Source of the DNA: Lepidodermella squamata
Taxonomy: Eukaryota; Gastrotricha
Direction of reading: 5' to 3'
Assembly: GCA_047495785.1 (NCBI GenBank)
Contig: JBLDXI010000024.1
Location: 4,402,001-4,466,000 of the forward strand
DNA: 64,000 bases
The notes under the pieces are model-generated. The model made no database searches and was not told where the DNA came from. It saw nothing but the letters and a program-made list of their open reading frames with translations. Both the position numbers and the translations under genes were made by a program. Shown here piece after piece: positions 1-12,100 of this stretch. Within the stretch, counting starts at the first letter, position 1; each line of letters opens with the position of its first letter.

Positions 1-710
1 TACATAAAATGCGATATAGCTGTTCTTACTTCTATCGGAACAGTTATACTTCACTCGATTCTAACTGCTGAACTATCAATAATTTAGTTAACACTTCCTT
101 GCGCATCAAGGCGTCGAATAACGCTGTTTAGTAGCGATGAATATGCTAGAAAACCGGACACTAGTATGTCGATTTGCAAAACCTTGTGATCAGTTGCCTT
201 TTTGAAACAAAAACGATTTGGGCTTTACCATTGTGTAATGTTCACAGAAAAGAAAACACTTTGAATAGTGTCGAACGAACGAAAATTACGCTACCAGCAA
301 CAGACAATGCGAACGCCAACGCTCGACAGCATTAAATGTAACGGGCATATCAAATGAAGCCCTGTACGAAAGCAGCCAAGTAATGCGCGCTTCGATGCCG
401 CCAATGAATTGATAATATGTTGTTTAAGATTATGAGGGATTTGGAAATTACACAACTTTCAGGTGATCAATTATGCATGCGGTTAAACAATGGCAACTAA
501 AAAGCTGCTACCGGATCGGGAGAGTTACATTTAGAGAGACGCAGTAATGCAAAATTCATGATAGAACAATTGATGGCCAGGATAAGGGGATGATTCGAGA
601 CGTTTGTGTGAAGGGGCGTAGGCTGGGAATTTCTAATAAATTGGTGAGAGAAATTGTTTCTAGTTTTAACTCTGCCGGTTTTTTTTCAAAACAACGAAAC
701 ATATTCGAGA
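1..710. other. Upstream region of polycystin copy A
   Basis: No coding region is supported here. A short block at about 545-563 (AATGCAAAATTCATGA) lies 165 bp before the copy A start codon. It is matched before copy C (about 44856-44873, AATGCAAAATTGATGA) and more loosely before copy B (about 20620-20637). It may be 5' UTR or core promoter retained through the duplications. I see no clear TATA box near the predicted start. Confidence 0.4.
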
Positions 711-3133
711 ATGTATATCCTATGTGTAATTTTAATACTACTCACCGTTGTAATTCAAGGTTTTTTTGGTAAAAATAAGCCGACTTTGATAAATTTTTTG
801 TTTGCAGGAGCCTGGTGTATTACTTATTGTAATTCTATTGGGGATTGCGAAAATGGGGGAACCTGTTCGAAGGGGCTATGCTATTGCCCCGTGCCGTGGG
901 GAGGCCATCGCTGCGAAAATAATAGTTGGTGACCGCTCTAGTCTCACAAGCAATTTGATAAGTGATAAATATACATCGTACAGACGGGAGATATTGTAAG
1001 GAGTCCGGCACCAACTATCCCGCGTGTAAAAACGGTGGATCCTGCATAAACGATGACCTTGGAGCATCATGCCTTTGCCCTCCTTTATTTACTGGGCGTT
1101 TTTGCGAGTTATGTAAGCTCAGCACGCTTACGCAAGTTGCTCATTATTACTTACTACTCATTATCACAGATAATTGTTCAACACCCTGCCAGAACAATGG
1201 TACTTGCACTGCTCAGTTAACTTGCAACTGCACAGCAGGATGGACTGGGTCAACATGCGCATCAGGTATAAGTGAAAGCTAAAATTATAACTTTTGATTC
1301 TTAACAAATTGAAAAATATTCATAAAAGATTATTCCCTTTAAGTCAGTCTCCAGCAAACTACAAGTGCAAATGTAGTCAGCATTGCAGGACGCTAAAAAA
1401 TCCAAAAACAATTTGCTTGTTCCTCGCACAGTGCGCGAAGTAGTATCCTCGAACTATTATCGGGGTTATTTTCGGGCCCTAATTTGTTGTCCAAAGGGTC
1501 CATTCTGTGGGTTTTTCCGGGGTTTTTTCTACTTTGGTATGCCGAACTGGGGGGGTACGATACCCCTCATTCCCCTTGTACGTCGCGCCCTCGCAGACGT
1601 TTCTCAGTTAGTGTTCGCGCGTTCGACAATTTCATCCAATTCCAGCGGGCGAATTACCTTGATAGCTTTGAGGTGTACACTTGAGTTGGTGGTGGGTATT
1701 GTGCTATTAACAGCTGCTACCGTAAATTGGTGCAAAATGGCCACGGAAAAAATGACCCCCTGGGGTTTTCGCATTTTGACTCGTTTCAGAGGGGCCTGAT
1801 TCCAATCTTAAAGAAAGCTCAATTTACCCCAGTTTGGGAAAAATTGGCAACGCGTACACTTATATTGGGTTTTTATTATAACGCGATTGTGAGGGTTGAA
1901 TGGTCGAGTGGCTTTAACGCGCCATCAGAATGACTATTGATTGAATTGATTGCGATTTCATATAATGGCATTCTGAAAATGATTGAACAGCTGTTTCGTC
2001 GCATTCTGTTCAATGACTGTTTTGATTTCCTAACCTGAACTCGTACTGCCGACTTGAGGTGATTAAGAACTCAGATCAAAATTCATGGCACTTAATCAGC
2101 CGCAATCGTCCGTTGATTTCAGGCGCTAACAAAAAATAGGCTTGCGTCGGGGTGTTTTCCAAATTCAATGTGCCCTTCAATGTGCCCTTTGTGCCTTGTT
2201 AATCAGCCATTTGTTCGAGTCCGTGCCTGAACGGCGGTAATTGCACAGCGCAAAATACATGCACATGTCCAGCTAGTTGGACTGGCTCAACTTGTGCCAC
2301 TCCTATCTGCTCGCCTGTGTGCTCCAACGGCGGAACCTGTAACGCCCAGTTGACGTGCAACTGCACTGCGAGCTGGACTGGCTCTCGATGCACGACTCGT
2401 GAGAAATTTCGAAAATTCAAGTTAAATTTGAGAAAGATTGTTTCATTCTCAGCAAAATGCTCGTCTCCATGCCAGAATGGAGGCACTTGCGTAGCTCCAA
2501 ACACTTGTTCCTGCCCTGCCGGTTGGACTGGTACAACATGTGGCACATTCACGTGCCCAGGAGGCTGCGCCAATGGGGGAACTTGTGCGGGTCCCTCAAC
2601 CTGTACATGCACGGGGCAATGGCAGGGTTCAAACTGCAGTTCTCGTAATCTATTTTCAGAGAGCAATTTATTTGATAACAATTTTGACTAATAACAGCTG
2701 TCTGCTCCTCACCATGCCAGAATGGTGGCACATGTTCGGCGCCTGGCGTTTGTTCGTGTGCGCCTACGTGGATGGGAGCAATTTGTAACACGCAAACGAC
2801 GACTAGTGAGTGATCAGCGACCAAAAATCTGCTGATTAATTTGTTTCTATTGCAGTTTGTACGCAAAATTCAGAGTGCGCGAACGGTGGAACGTGTACGA
2901 GTGGGTTGTGCTACTGTGTTGCTCCATACACGGGACCAGCTTGTTCATTAACAGGTAGGTTATTTTACCGGTGGTAGCGATGTAATTATGCAGTCAGCAC
3001 GAAGGGACGAGCATCTGCTCTACAAACGGCCTCGATTATCCGTGGTGTTCAAACGGAGGGACTTGCATCACCGTAGGCTCGGCGACACAATGCAGCTGTC
3101 CCCCAGGCGTTAGCGGTAGATATTGCGAAACTG
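711..3133 (+). other. Copy A signal peptide and N-terminal EGF block (10 modules)
   Basis: Exon 1 encodes the signal peptide. Exons 2-9 encode ten EGF-like modules with the six-cysteine pattern and CxNGGxC cores. Exons 5 (2207-2398) and 6 (2453-2644) each carry two modules. Every EGF exon is a multiple of three in length and starts and ends in phase 1, so modules can be gained or lost without breaking the frame. The second module is longer, with the pattern YCxxxGxxYPxCxNGG. Confidence 0.85.
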
Positions 3134-6100
3134 GTACGTCTTTTGCATTTTAGTAGATTATTTTTTTAAATCCTCTTTCTCACAGTTTTGCCCCGTAAGT
3201 GACCCGCTTTCTTAGCTCAGGTCAGATGTATTCAACCTTACGACAGGATGCGAAAGTATAGAACTAACCGCAATGCCATGGTGCGGTCTCATTGGCTCGA
3301 CTGGTAACGGATCTAACGCTGTGACACCACTTGGCTGGGCCCCAGTGAACCCCGATAACAGACTATTTTTGACCGTAAACTTACCTTACGAGTTCACCGT
3401 TTCAACAATCGAAGTCGGGAAAGGCACCCTTTTCGCAGGATATGTCAGTTCTTACGCGATTTCCTTTTACGTGAAGCAGGCTCGGCTCGGCAATTTTTAT
3501 TATCCTGTCTTAACCAATCAAAACGACTCGTCGTCGCCATTGAAGGTTTGCGAACAATATTGGTATACAGTCGTAATTTCGCTGTTTGTTTAGTTATTTC
3601 CTGGTTACAACGGTGTCAGCTCTGGCACATCCAGACTATGTCCGAATATCCGTACTTCAGGACTTCGGCTGTGGCCGAAAAATTACACGAGTTTAAATTT
3701 CGCTATGACTGTGAAAATTTGGATCTGCCTACCCCACACTGGCTGCGTCACGTCGGGCATAGGACTGTGCGCGTCAACTTGCACGTGCCCTGTTGGCTAC
3801 AAGAGCAGCTACGGTTCAAACTGCGGTTAAATTACAATTTTCAAATTCAAATTTGTGAACATGTATACATTTCATCAACTTCAGATATATGGAGTATGCC
3901 ACCAGTCGATTGCGAGGATATTCTGATGCGGGACCGGACATCCCCCGATGGGGTTTACACGATCTATCCCCCTTCATTCCCTTCAATGCAAGTTTATTGC
4001 GACATGACAAGCATGGGAGGCGGCTGGACAGTGTTCCAGAAGCGCATCGATGGCTCGACGGATTTCTACCTGAATTGGGCAAACTACAAAGCAGGCTTTG
4101 GCAATCTCACTGCTAATTTCTGGCTAGGAAACGATAACATTCGCCGGTTGACTGCGCAGAACTACAATAGCATCCTTGCACTTTACATGGTCGCTCCTGA
4201 TGACGACCGCGGCGTCGCTGTGTACAAGGATTTCTATATTGAGGATGAAACTGATAATTACAGGTTCAGATCTAATGGATTTTTGGGTGGAAATGCTGGT
4301 TGGTTTAAAGCACTAAGATCCCTTCATATTCCACCTTACTGATACTCTTTCTACAGGAGATTCTATGACGTACCACTTTGACACCGTCTTCAGTACAGAA
4401 GATCACGATGGTTCGAACCTGGGTAACTGTTCAGTTACATTCAAAGGCGGTTGGTGGTAAGTCGGGACAATAGCCGAGCTATTTGCAGTGATCCCACTAG
4501 GTCTAGCTCTGAGGGGGGTAAATAGAGCCATTTTGAGCCCAAAATTAGCAAATCAACAGGGGGGACCCATACGTTTTTCAGAAATTTTCGAACGCCAGGG
4601 GGGTTTGTTTACCCCCCTTCCCCCCGTACTCGGAGCGCTGGCTATTTGTATCTGACAGTGAAATTTTCTCTTTGTTGACGTTATGACTATGCCAGATTAT
4701 ACCCTAATCACCCTAATCAGGCGTAGTCAAAAAGCGGGGCCAAGGTCTCTAGCCACCACGTAACATTTAATTTGGTATTGGGTTCTCGCAATCGACGCAA
4801 TCGATTCGGGCAGGTTTCAGAGGATTTCACTTTTCTTCCTGTTTTATTTCGCTATAATGTGCCTAATGGCCTAATTAGTCTGATTTGATTCGGCCTTAAC
4901 CAAATCCAAAATCCAAAGGTACTGGTGATTTATTTGTTTCACTGGGTGATTAGTATATACTTCTCAAATGAAGCAAAATTCCAAGCTAACAAAACACTGC
5001 CAAAACCGTTTGCTTTGACTCTACCATAACTGTAATTGCTCGGAAGTTGAATCAAAATTTCAACTTTCCTTCAACTCAACAACCTTGTTTGTCTTTTGGT
5101 GAAGTATTTGCATCCTCAGAAGACATTGACGGCAAAGCGGGAATCTCTTTAGGTTTTAGGCTTTCTTGTTTTTTCCACCTTCTTCTATTGTGTTACTGCA
5201 TAGATATCGTGTATAAGTATTCCAAATGCCTAAAATAGCAATAATCCATTATCTTGTTTTCAGGTACAAGGATTGCCACAGTGCCAACTTTAATGGGTAA
5301 GCGGGGGTTTAGATTTCATAGTTCACTGAGACTGGGGTGTAATTAAACAGGCGTTATGGCGCTACTGCTCGGGCGCAAATGCTGAATTACAACAGCTTCA
5401 AGAGTGACTACGTTGGCATGAAAACGACGAGAATGATGCTCCGAAGGAACAAGCCACAGGATACTTTGCCCTGTTAGTTTATGTTTTTTCCAACTTAACT
5501 GGGTATTAACAATTGATCTTACGGATTTCAGCGCAAGCTTTCCCGAAACCCCTAGATTGCGAGGAGATCCTTGTAGGCAATCCTCACGCCCCGAGCGGTG
5601 TATACCAAATATATCCGATTGGCTCTATTGGTCCAGTCTCTGTTTTCTGTGAAATGGTAGCCCACAGTGGGGGTTTTACAGTGATCCATCGAAACAAAAA
5701 TGATGGTTTAGACTTCAATAAGACATGGGCAGACTACGAAGTTGGGTTCGGGAACCTAAATGGCTCGCACTACATTGGCAACTCGATAATCTACCAACTC
5801 ACAAAAGGGACTGGCCTAAATTATATGCTAGTCATTTTTCTAGAAGACACTACAGGGGACCAGCGATCGGCTGTTTATACTGGATTTTCACTGCTGGACA
5901 CAATTAACTACACGCTGTCGATATCCGCAATGAATGGGGATGATCAGGGTGATTCCATGGCGAGTTCAAATAACCAACCTTTCCAGACCTATGACCAACC
6001 GAAAGGACGCTCTTGTGCTACGATGCGACCAGGAGCGTGGTGGTTTAAAGTGCCAACAAATGCAGACCCAGTCAACCCGGATTGCTCTGATGCTAACATG

Positions 6101-9100
6101 AATGGTATTGTTGGGGCCAACTCGTGGGAGAGGGGACTGTTTTGGAGCACCTGGAAGGGCAGGAACACATCCCTTGCCTCAAGCCTTATGATGATACGAT
6201 CTGGTAAATTGTGCAAAAACTCATCGCCATTCTGAACAGCAATTGTGTTTTAGTGAGCTACAAAGCTTCGGACTGCGTGGAAATATATTTCGGCAATTTC
6301 AATACAAGCGATGTATTTTGGCTTTTCCATCCGTCAGTTGGGTCTCTACAGGTTGTTTGTGATCCGCTGAACTACGTGACAGGATGGAAGGGATGGATCG
6401 TGAGTAACTTCAATGACTTTTGGGGTTTTTTGTTATAATTAGGACAACCTGCTTATCTGTTTTCTGACGCTTACACATTTCCTTTACCCAGTTACCGCGC
6501 TATTATTGTCGTGTCACAAAGATAGAATTGTGCTCAAAAATATAGGTCGAGTAGCTTTGCCAATTCGATATTTTACGAATATAAAATTGCAAATAATTCT
6601 AACAAATTTGTCAAGAGAATAACGACAACAGACGACGTTGTAAAAGAATATTGATTTGACTTCAGGCATCAATAACTTTTTTATGGATGAGAGTAATGAC
6701 CAAATGACTCCACAAAGGCTCTTATTGTCATTATTGTTATTATGACAGTGCGCCATTATAACATATCATTTTCTTAGGTTATCCAGCAACAGTATTTCAA
6801 TACGACATCATTTGCCAGAACCTGGTCGGAATACAAGAATGGATTCACGGCCCCGCCGTTCGCATTGACAAAGGATTTTTGGATCGGTGAGTTTTTGATA
6901 ATTTTTCCAAAATCGAGATCAAATTCTTCGCAGGTAACGAGATACTTTACGAATTGACCAAAGATAGCGCCTATCAGTTAGCTATCAGAATTATTCTGCA
7001 AAACAATACTGAGCTTCGTGCATATTACGGTGATTTCCAAGTCGGCAGCGAGGATGATGGTTACAGGCTATTTGTCAGTAATTACCAAGGCACTGCTGGG
7101 GATATGCTGTCAACCAAGCACAACTACCAGCAATTTTCGACCTCGGATCGAGGCCCTGCATCTGGGTGTTTCGCTCCGTATGGATTCACGGGGGGCTGGT
7201 GGTTCCCGAGTAACTGCGACTTTGATTCGAATTTGAATAACAAAATGTCCTCGAGCGCTGTCAATGCGACTTTGAAATGGGGAAACTTAGCAATAAAATC
7301 CATCAGAATGTTAATTCAACGCAAAAAATATCGTAAGCGTGAAGAGCTCTTAGATTCAAAGTTATACATGACATTTTCACAACAGCTAATCTCAAGAATG
7401 TTGCCAATGCTACAACGATCAATTTAAATTCGGCAGACTACGGCGTGGCAAGGTACGAATGCAACAGAAAGTATTACCCAGTTGGCGGTAGCGAAGAGAG
7501 AGTGCAAATCGTTGGCCCCTGGATATATTCCGGGAATCCACTTTCGTGCAGTCGTAAGTTGATTAGCTTTTCCCACGTTAGCCTTTATTATTTGTATTTG
7601 TCCTGCAGCTCGGCCTTTACCATACGACTGCAGTTCTATCCAGGATTACAACTCAGCACTGGGTTTTACTAGTGAATCGGGCGTATTCACGCTGAATGAG
7701 ACAACAGCCGGAAGCTTTGTCGCGTATTGCGATCAGGATACTATGGGTGGAGGCTGGACAGTAATCCAACGACGAGCAGATGGGAACCAGAGTTTCGCCC
7801 AAGACTTGGCTACTTATGAAACAGGCTTTGGCGATCCATTGGCTAATTATTGGCTTGGAAACGCTAAAATCAGAGCCATGACACAGGCTGGAGACTACGA
7901 ACTGCTGGTGCAGGTCGGAATGACCAACAATTTGGGCTATGCAGTGTATAGCAGCTTCTACCTCTCGGGAGCTAATAGCAGACTTGGTATCGCTGGTTAC
8001 AGCGCAGATTCAAAAATAGGAGATTCCCTCACAGCTCTCCAGGGAAATCCTTTTGTATTGGACACGTGTGGGATGGGTGGCTGGTGGATCAGTTCATCGT
8101 GCAATATAACCACGATTCAGAGCAATTTAAACAATTTGTATGGCTCTCAGGCTCAGGGATACATGAACATCTTCTGGCAGACTTTTACCACACCAGCTAC
8201 GACACCATTAGCTCGCACTGAGATGAAGATACGGCGAATCGTGCCGAGCGGAAAGTACATCAAGGCTCCGAACTACCAATGTAGCAATGGCGGCCAATCC
8301 ACTACTCTGACTAACATCTCCAGTCCCGAGCTTTGCATGGCTAAGTGCACCAACTTTACTACATATGCTTGCGTTATTTTCGTTTACAATCGCAATACTA
8401 AAGCTTGCAGTTTACGAAACCCAATCTGTAAGAATGGTGAAGGAGCTGTCAGCAGTGCGTCAGATACTTACTATCGAAATGAGCTTCTTAGCCATGTCAC
8501 AGCCGACTGCGGTCCTCCTCCTGGGATGATGAATACGCGGATGGAGATTGCCGGAATGCCAACTGTCATGTCTGTAAATTACACTTGCAAATACATTCCA
8601 TACTACAAAAATACACTGACTGCCCAAGATTGGTCTGCACTAACTTGCAATCAGACCACAGGACGCTGGACAGGCAACGCCCTTGACTGCCGAGGGGTAT
8701 GCGGCTTGTTGCCTGATACTACCGGTTCGAATTCACACATCGCCTCTGTTACAAACAATGCTGGTACTTTTACCATCTTATACGAATGCGATGAAAACTT
8801 CGAGTTGGGTTCAGGAGATCTCACCAAACTCTGCGCTTCTCCATATAGCTCTTTAACTGGTGCCGCGCACAATTGCGTCTCCACTCGTTGCAAAGATCCT
8901 CCAATTTTCTCGAACACCACTAATAACTTCACCGCTCCAACAGTAGTGGCTCCAGAACTGCGAAACACGCGAGGCAGTGTATGGGAATATCGATGTGACA
9001 CGCCTGGCTACGTTTTCCGTGACACAGGTCTAACATCCGCAACTTTGACCTGCGCGGTCTCCAAGCAATGGGAAGGAAACGTCGGGATTTGCAAACGTGA

Positions 9101-12100
9101 GTTTTTTTAATAAAACTGAGGAACAGAGCATTCGCACGTTTTAGTTTTTCTGACGTTTTGAGAAATTTCATCATTATTTCCCTCTCAGCTGACTGCTCTG
9201 CTATCGGCGGTTGTCAAAACGATGGATATTGCTACTTCCCGAACTCATGCGAGTGTATTGATGGTTGGACTGGTGCGAATTGCTCTATCGGCAAGATTTC
9301 GATCCTAATTGAATCAGAATTATTAAAGCGTATTTCAAACAGCTGATTGTTCGACACTGTCCAACTGCAGTACACATGGATTTTGCGAACAACCTGGCAA
9401 CTGCACGTGCGATGCTGGCTGGTCAGGGCCTGATTGCTCAACCCGTAAGTTCTGCGTATATTCGCTGGAATTCATTTGCTAGCTGAGTTGTGGTATTCAG
9501 CTATCTGCATTGGCGGTTGCAAAAATGGAGCGACATGTATTAGTCCCAACTTGTGCACTTGCACAGTTGGATGGCGCGGTGCAGATTGCAGCACCCGTGA
9601 GAATTGATAGGTTAACATATGTTGGTTGTCTAATTCATACGATTATTTCACAGCTAGCTGCTCGGCTACAACCGGCCTTTGCTCGAATGGCGGCTCATGT
9701 GTCGCCCCAAATACTTGCAGCTGTGCATCTGGTTGGAAGGATCCCACTTGTGACACATGTAATCATAGACCCCAATTAACAACTTTCTTCTTCCCACCTT
9801 TAATTTACAGTGGATTGTTCAGCTATTGGCAACTGTGCCAATGGCGGCACTTGCACCGGGCCGAACATTTGTACGTGCTCACCGGGCTGGACTGCGTCGA
9901 ACTGCACAACCGGTTAGTTCGGAAAAGGATTAATCAGTAATTTGTAGCGTGGTTATTTTCCAGCAATCTGCTCTGCCGTTTGCTTGAATGGCGGTACTTG
10001 CACTGCTCCCAACCTCTGCACTTGCGCGGCTGGCTGGACCGGTTCGGCATGTAGCAATCGTGAGTTTCCTTATTCTAATAGGCATAATTTCTTCGAATGG
10101 TGATTAAATCCCTAGCTGTTTGCTCACCACCTTGTTCAAACGGTGGATCATGTACTGCACCGAAGACATGCGCGTGCAAACCAGGCTGGATAGGCAGCAC
10201 ATGCGCCCAGGGTAACACCTGAACTCCAATAGCATGTTCACGGATTGATAAAGAATTTTTCAGCTGACTGTACAGCCTTGGGTGGCTGTTTGAATGGTGG
10301 GACCTGTAGTTCTCCTGGGAATTGTACTTGCTCGAAGGGATGGACGGGTGACAACTGCACAACACGTAAGGGCACTGATCGAATCGATAAAATAGATAGA
10401 CATTAAAATCTCTCAGCGGACTGTTCGGCAATTGGTGGCTGTTTAAACAACGGTACTTGCTCAGCACCTGATAACTGTACCTGCGATGCCAGCAAATGGC
10501 GTGGCACGAGATGCGAGAATCCAAATGTTAACTGCTCCAGCTTTGGATCTTGCTACAATGGAGGCACTTGCGTTGGGATAGATGTCTGCAGTTGTGCAAC
10601 TGGATGGAATGGTACAAGCTGCGCATTTCGTAAGTCCTTCGGGTTTTTCTTCAAGCTATTCCGATGGGCCATTCACCATTTAGCATATTGTTCAAGCATT
10701 GGAGAGTGCAAAAACGGCGGAATTTGTGCTCAGCCCAATGTTTGCACCTGCATTGGAGGTTGGACGGGCAGAGATTGTTCGGAGAGGAAGAACGAAACAG
10801 ATCCATCTACTGCCGTTTCGATCTCATTCATAACAGCGATGCCACCTCAAACTTTGATAGCAGCAGCGACTCCTTTCAGTGCTGTCGCAATTGAGGCTTC
10901 AATACGCATCAGCTCCACGGAGAATACAACAGCTCTAGCTGCGTCATCCGCGGCATTCATCGCAGACTTGGGCCCTGTAATGGCAAGATACGCCGAGCTA
11001 GCAAATCAGATGGCCCCGGAAGTTGTCGCCAACATTACAGTTGCTTACGCTACGGCGGCTAGTTCAGTCATGTTTGCTGTATCTGAAGCAGTCAGTAGCA
11101 ACGAAGAAACAACATCGAGCCCGCTATCCCTTGATCTCAACGATAAAAGCATTAAATGTACCACAGAATCGGCCGCGGCCACGACACCAAGCCCTAAAGC
11201 TGCGATGTCAACTGAAGACGTGAGTTTTGTAAGGAGGGATATCAAACCTATGAATTCTCATGTTTTGCTCAGTCATCGAAGCTGTATGGGAATTTCAACC
11301 AAATGATTGATGTCATGTTAAAGATGGTTGAGGCTAATGTTAAAACGGGCAAAAACTTCACATTCAACGGCAAATTTTTCTCAGTGGTTTTGAGTGTTAT
11401 CGATGCTAAGAAGCTACCGAGTTTGAGGCTGGAAACAATCCACGCGGCTGTGGTGTTTCCAAATACGACATCGACAGCGGAGTTTATTGATTCTAAGGCT
11501 TCGCGAGTTTCCATCAAAGACTCTGACATTGTCACCGTTGCAATCACAGCCTACATTGTTAATGTACTCGATCCTAAGCAGACGTTCAACATGCCAACTA
11601 TTTCGGTCAAAGTTCTCTACCAGAAGAAAGAGTTGATTCTAAAGAAAGGCTATCCAACGAAAATTACTGGAAAGCCAGTTGTCTCCAGAGCTGCTATGCT
11701 GAAATTGCAAAAATCTGACGCTCAGTGCGATGTGAGCAAGATTACATGCGACGTCAGCACAAACGCGGATACTATGGGATCATTGGCTCTTTTCCCGGTT
11801 TCTTCGGATTCAGGCGATTTTGTGCTGATATTCCCAGTCATCAAGTACAACTACACGGCTTATCTATCCCTGAATAGCACTCCTACAGTCAAGAGCTATA
11901 CTTGGTCTGTAAATGTTACTCAAACGAATGTCAATATGAGTGTTAATGCCAGCCTCGGAGAACTCAAGTTCAACTACAATACAGATGTCGAATTGAGAAT
12001 ATTGATCCCACAATCAGCATTGCAGGATTTCGTTGATATGCAAGGATTTTCTTCAAATGAAAATGTATCTTTCAAAATGCAGGTTTATACAAAGAAAGAC

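Noticed and set aside
2199-2681. Reverse-strand ORF of 160 aa (and similar ones at 21756-22225 and 47195-47784)
   Set aside because: It is the antisense of Cys/Gly-rich EGF exons, recurring in each copy only because the sense strand is repeated; no independent features.
4299-4356. Missing donor in the FReD1 exon (reading on would hit a stop)
   Set aside because: A GTTGGT donor one codon earlier is present in all three copies and restores the GNAGD(S/A)M sequence typical of FReDs.
9189-10629. CRISPR-like or satellite array because of regular spacing of similar units
   Set aside because: The units are EGF exons with coding constraint and introns with splice sites, not identical repeats.
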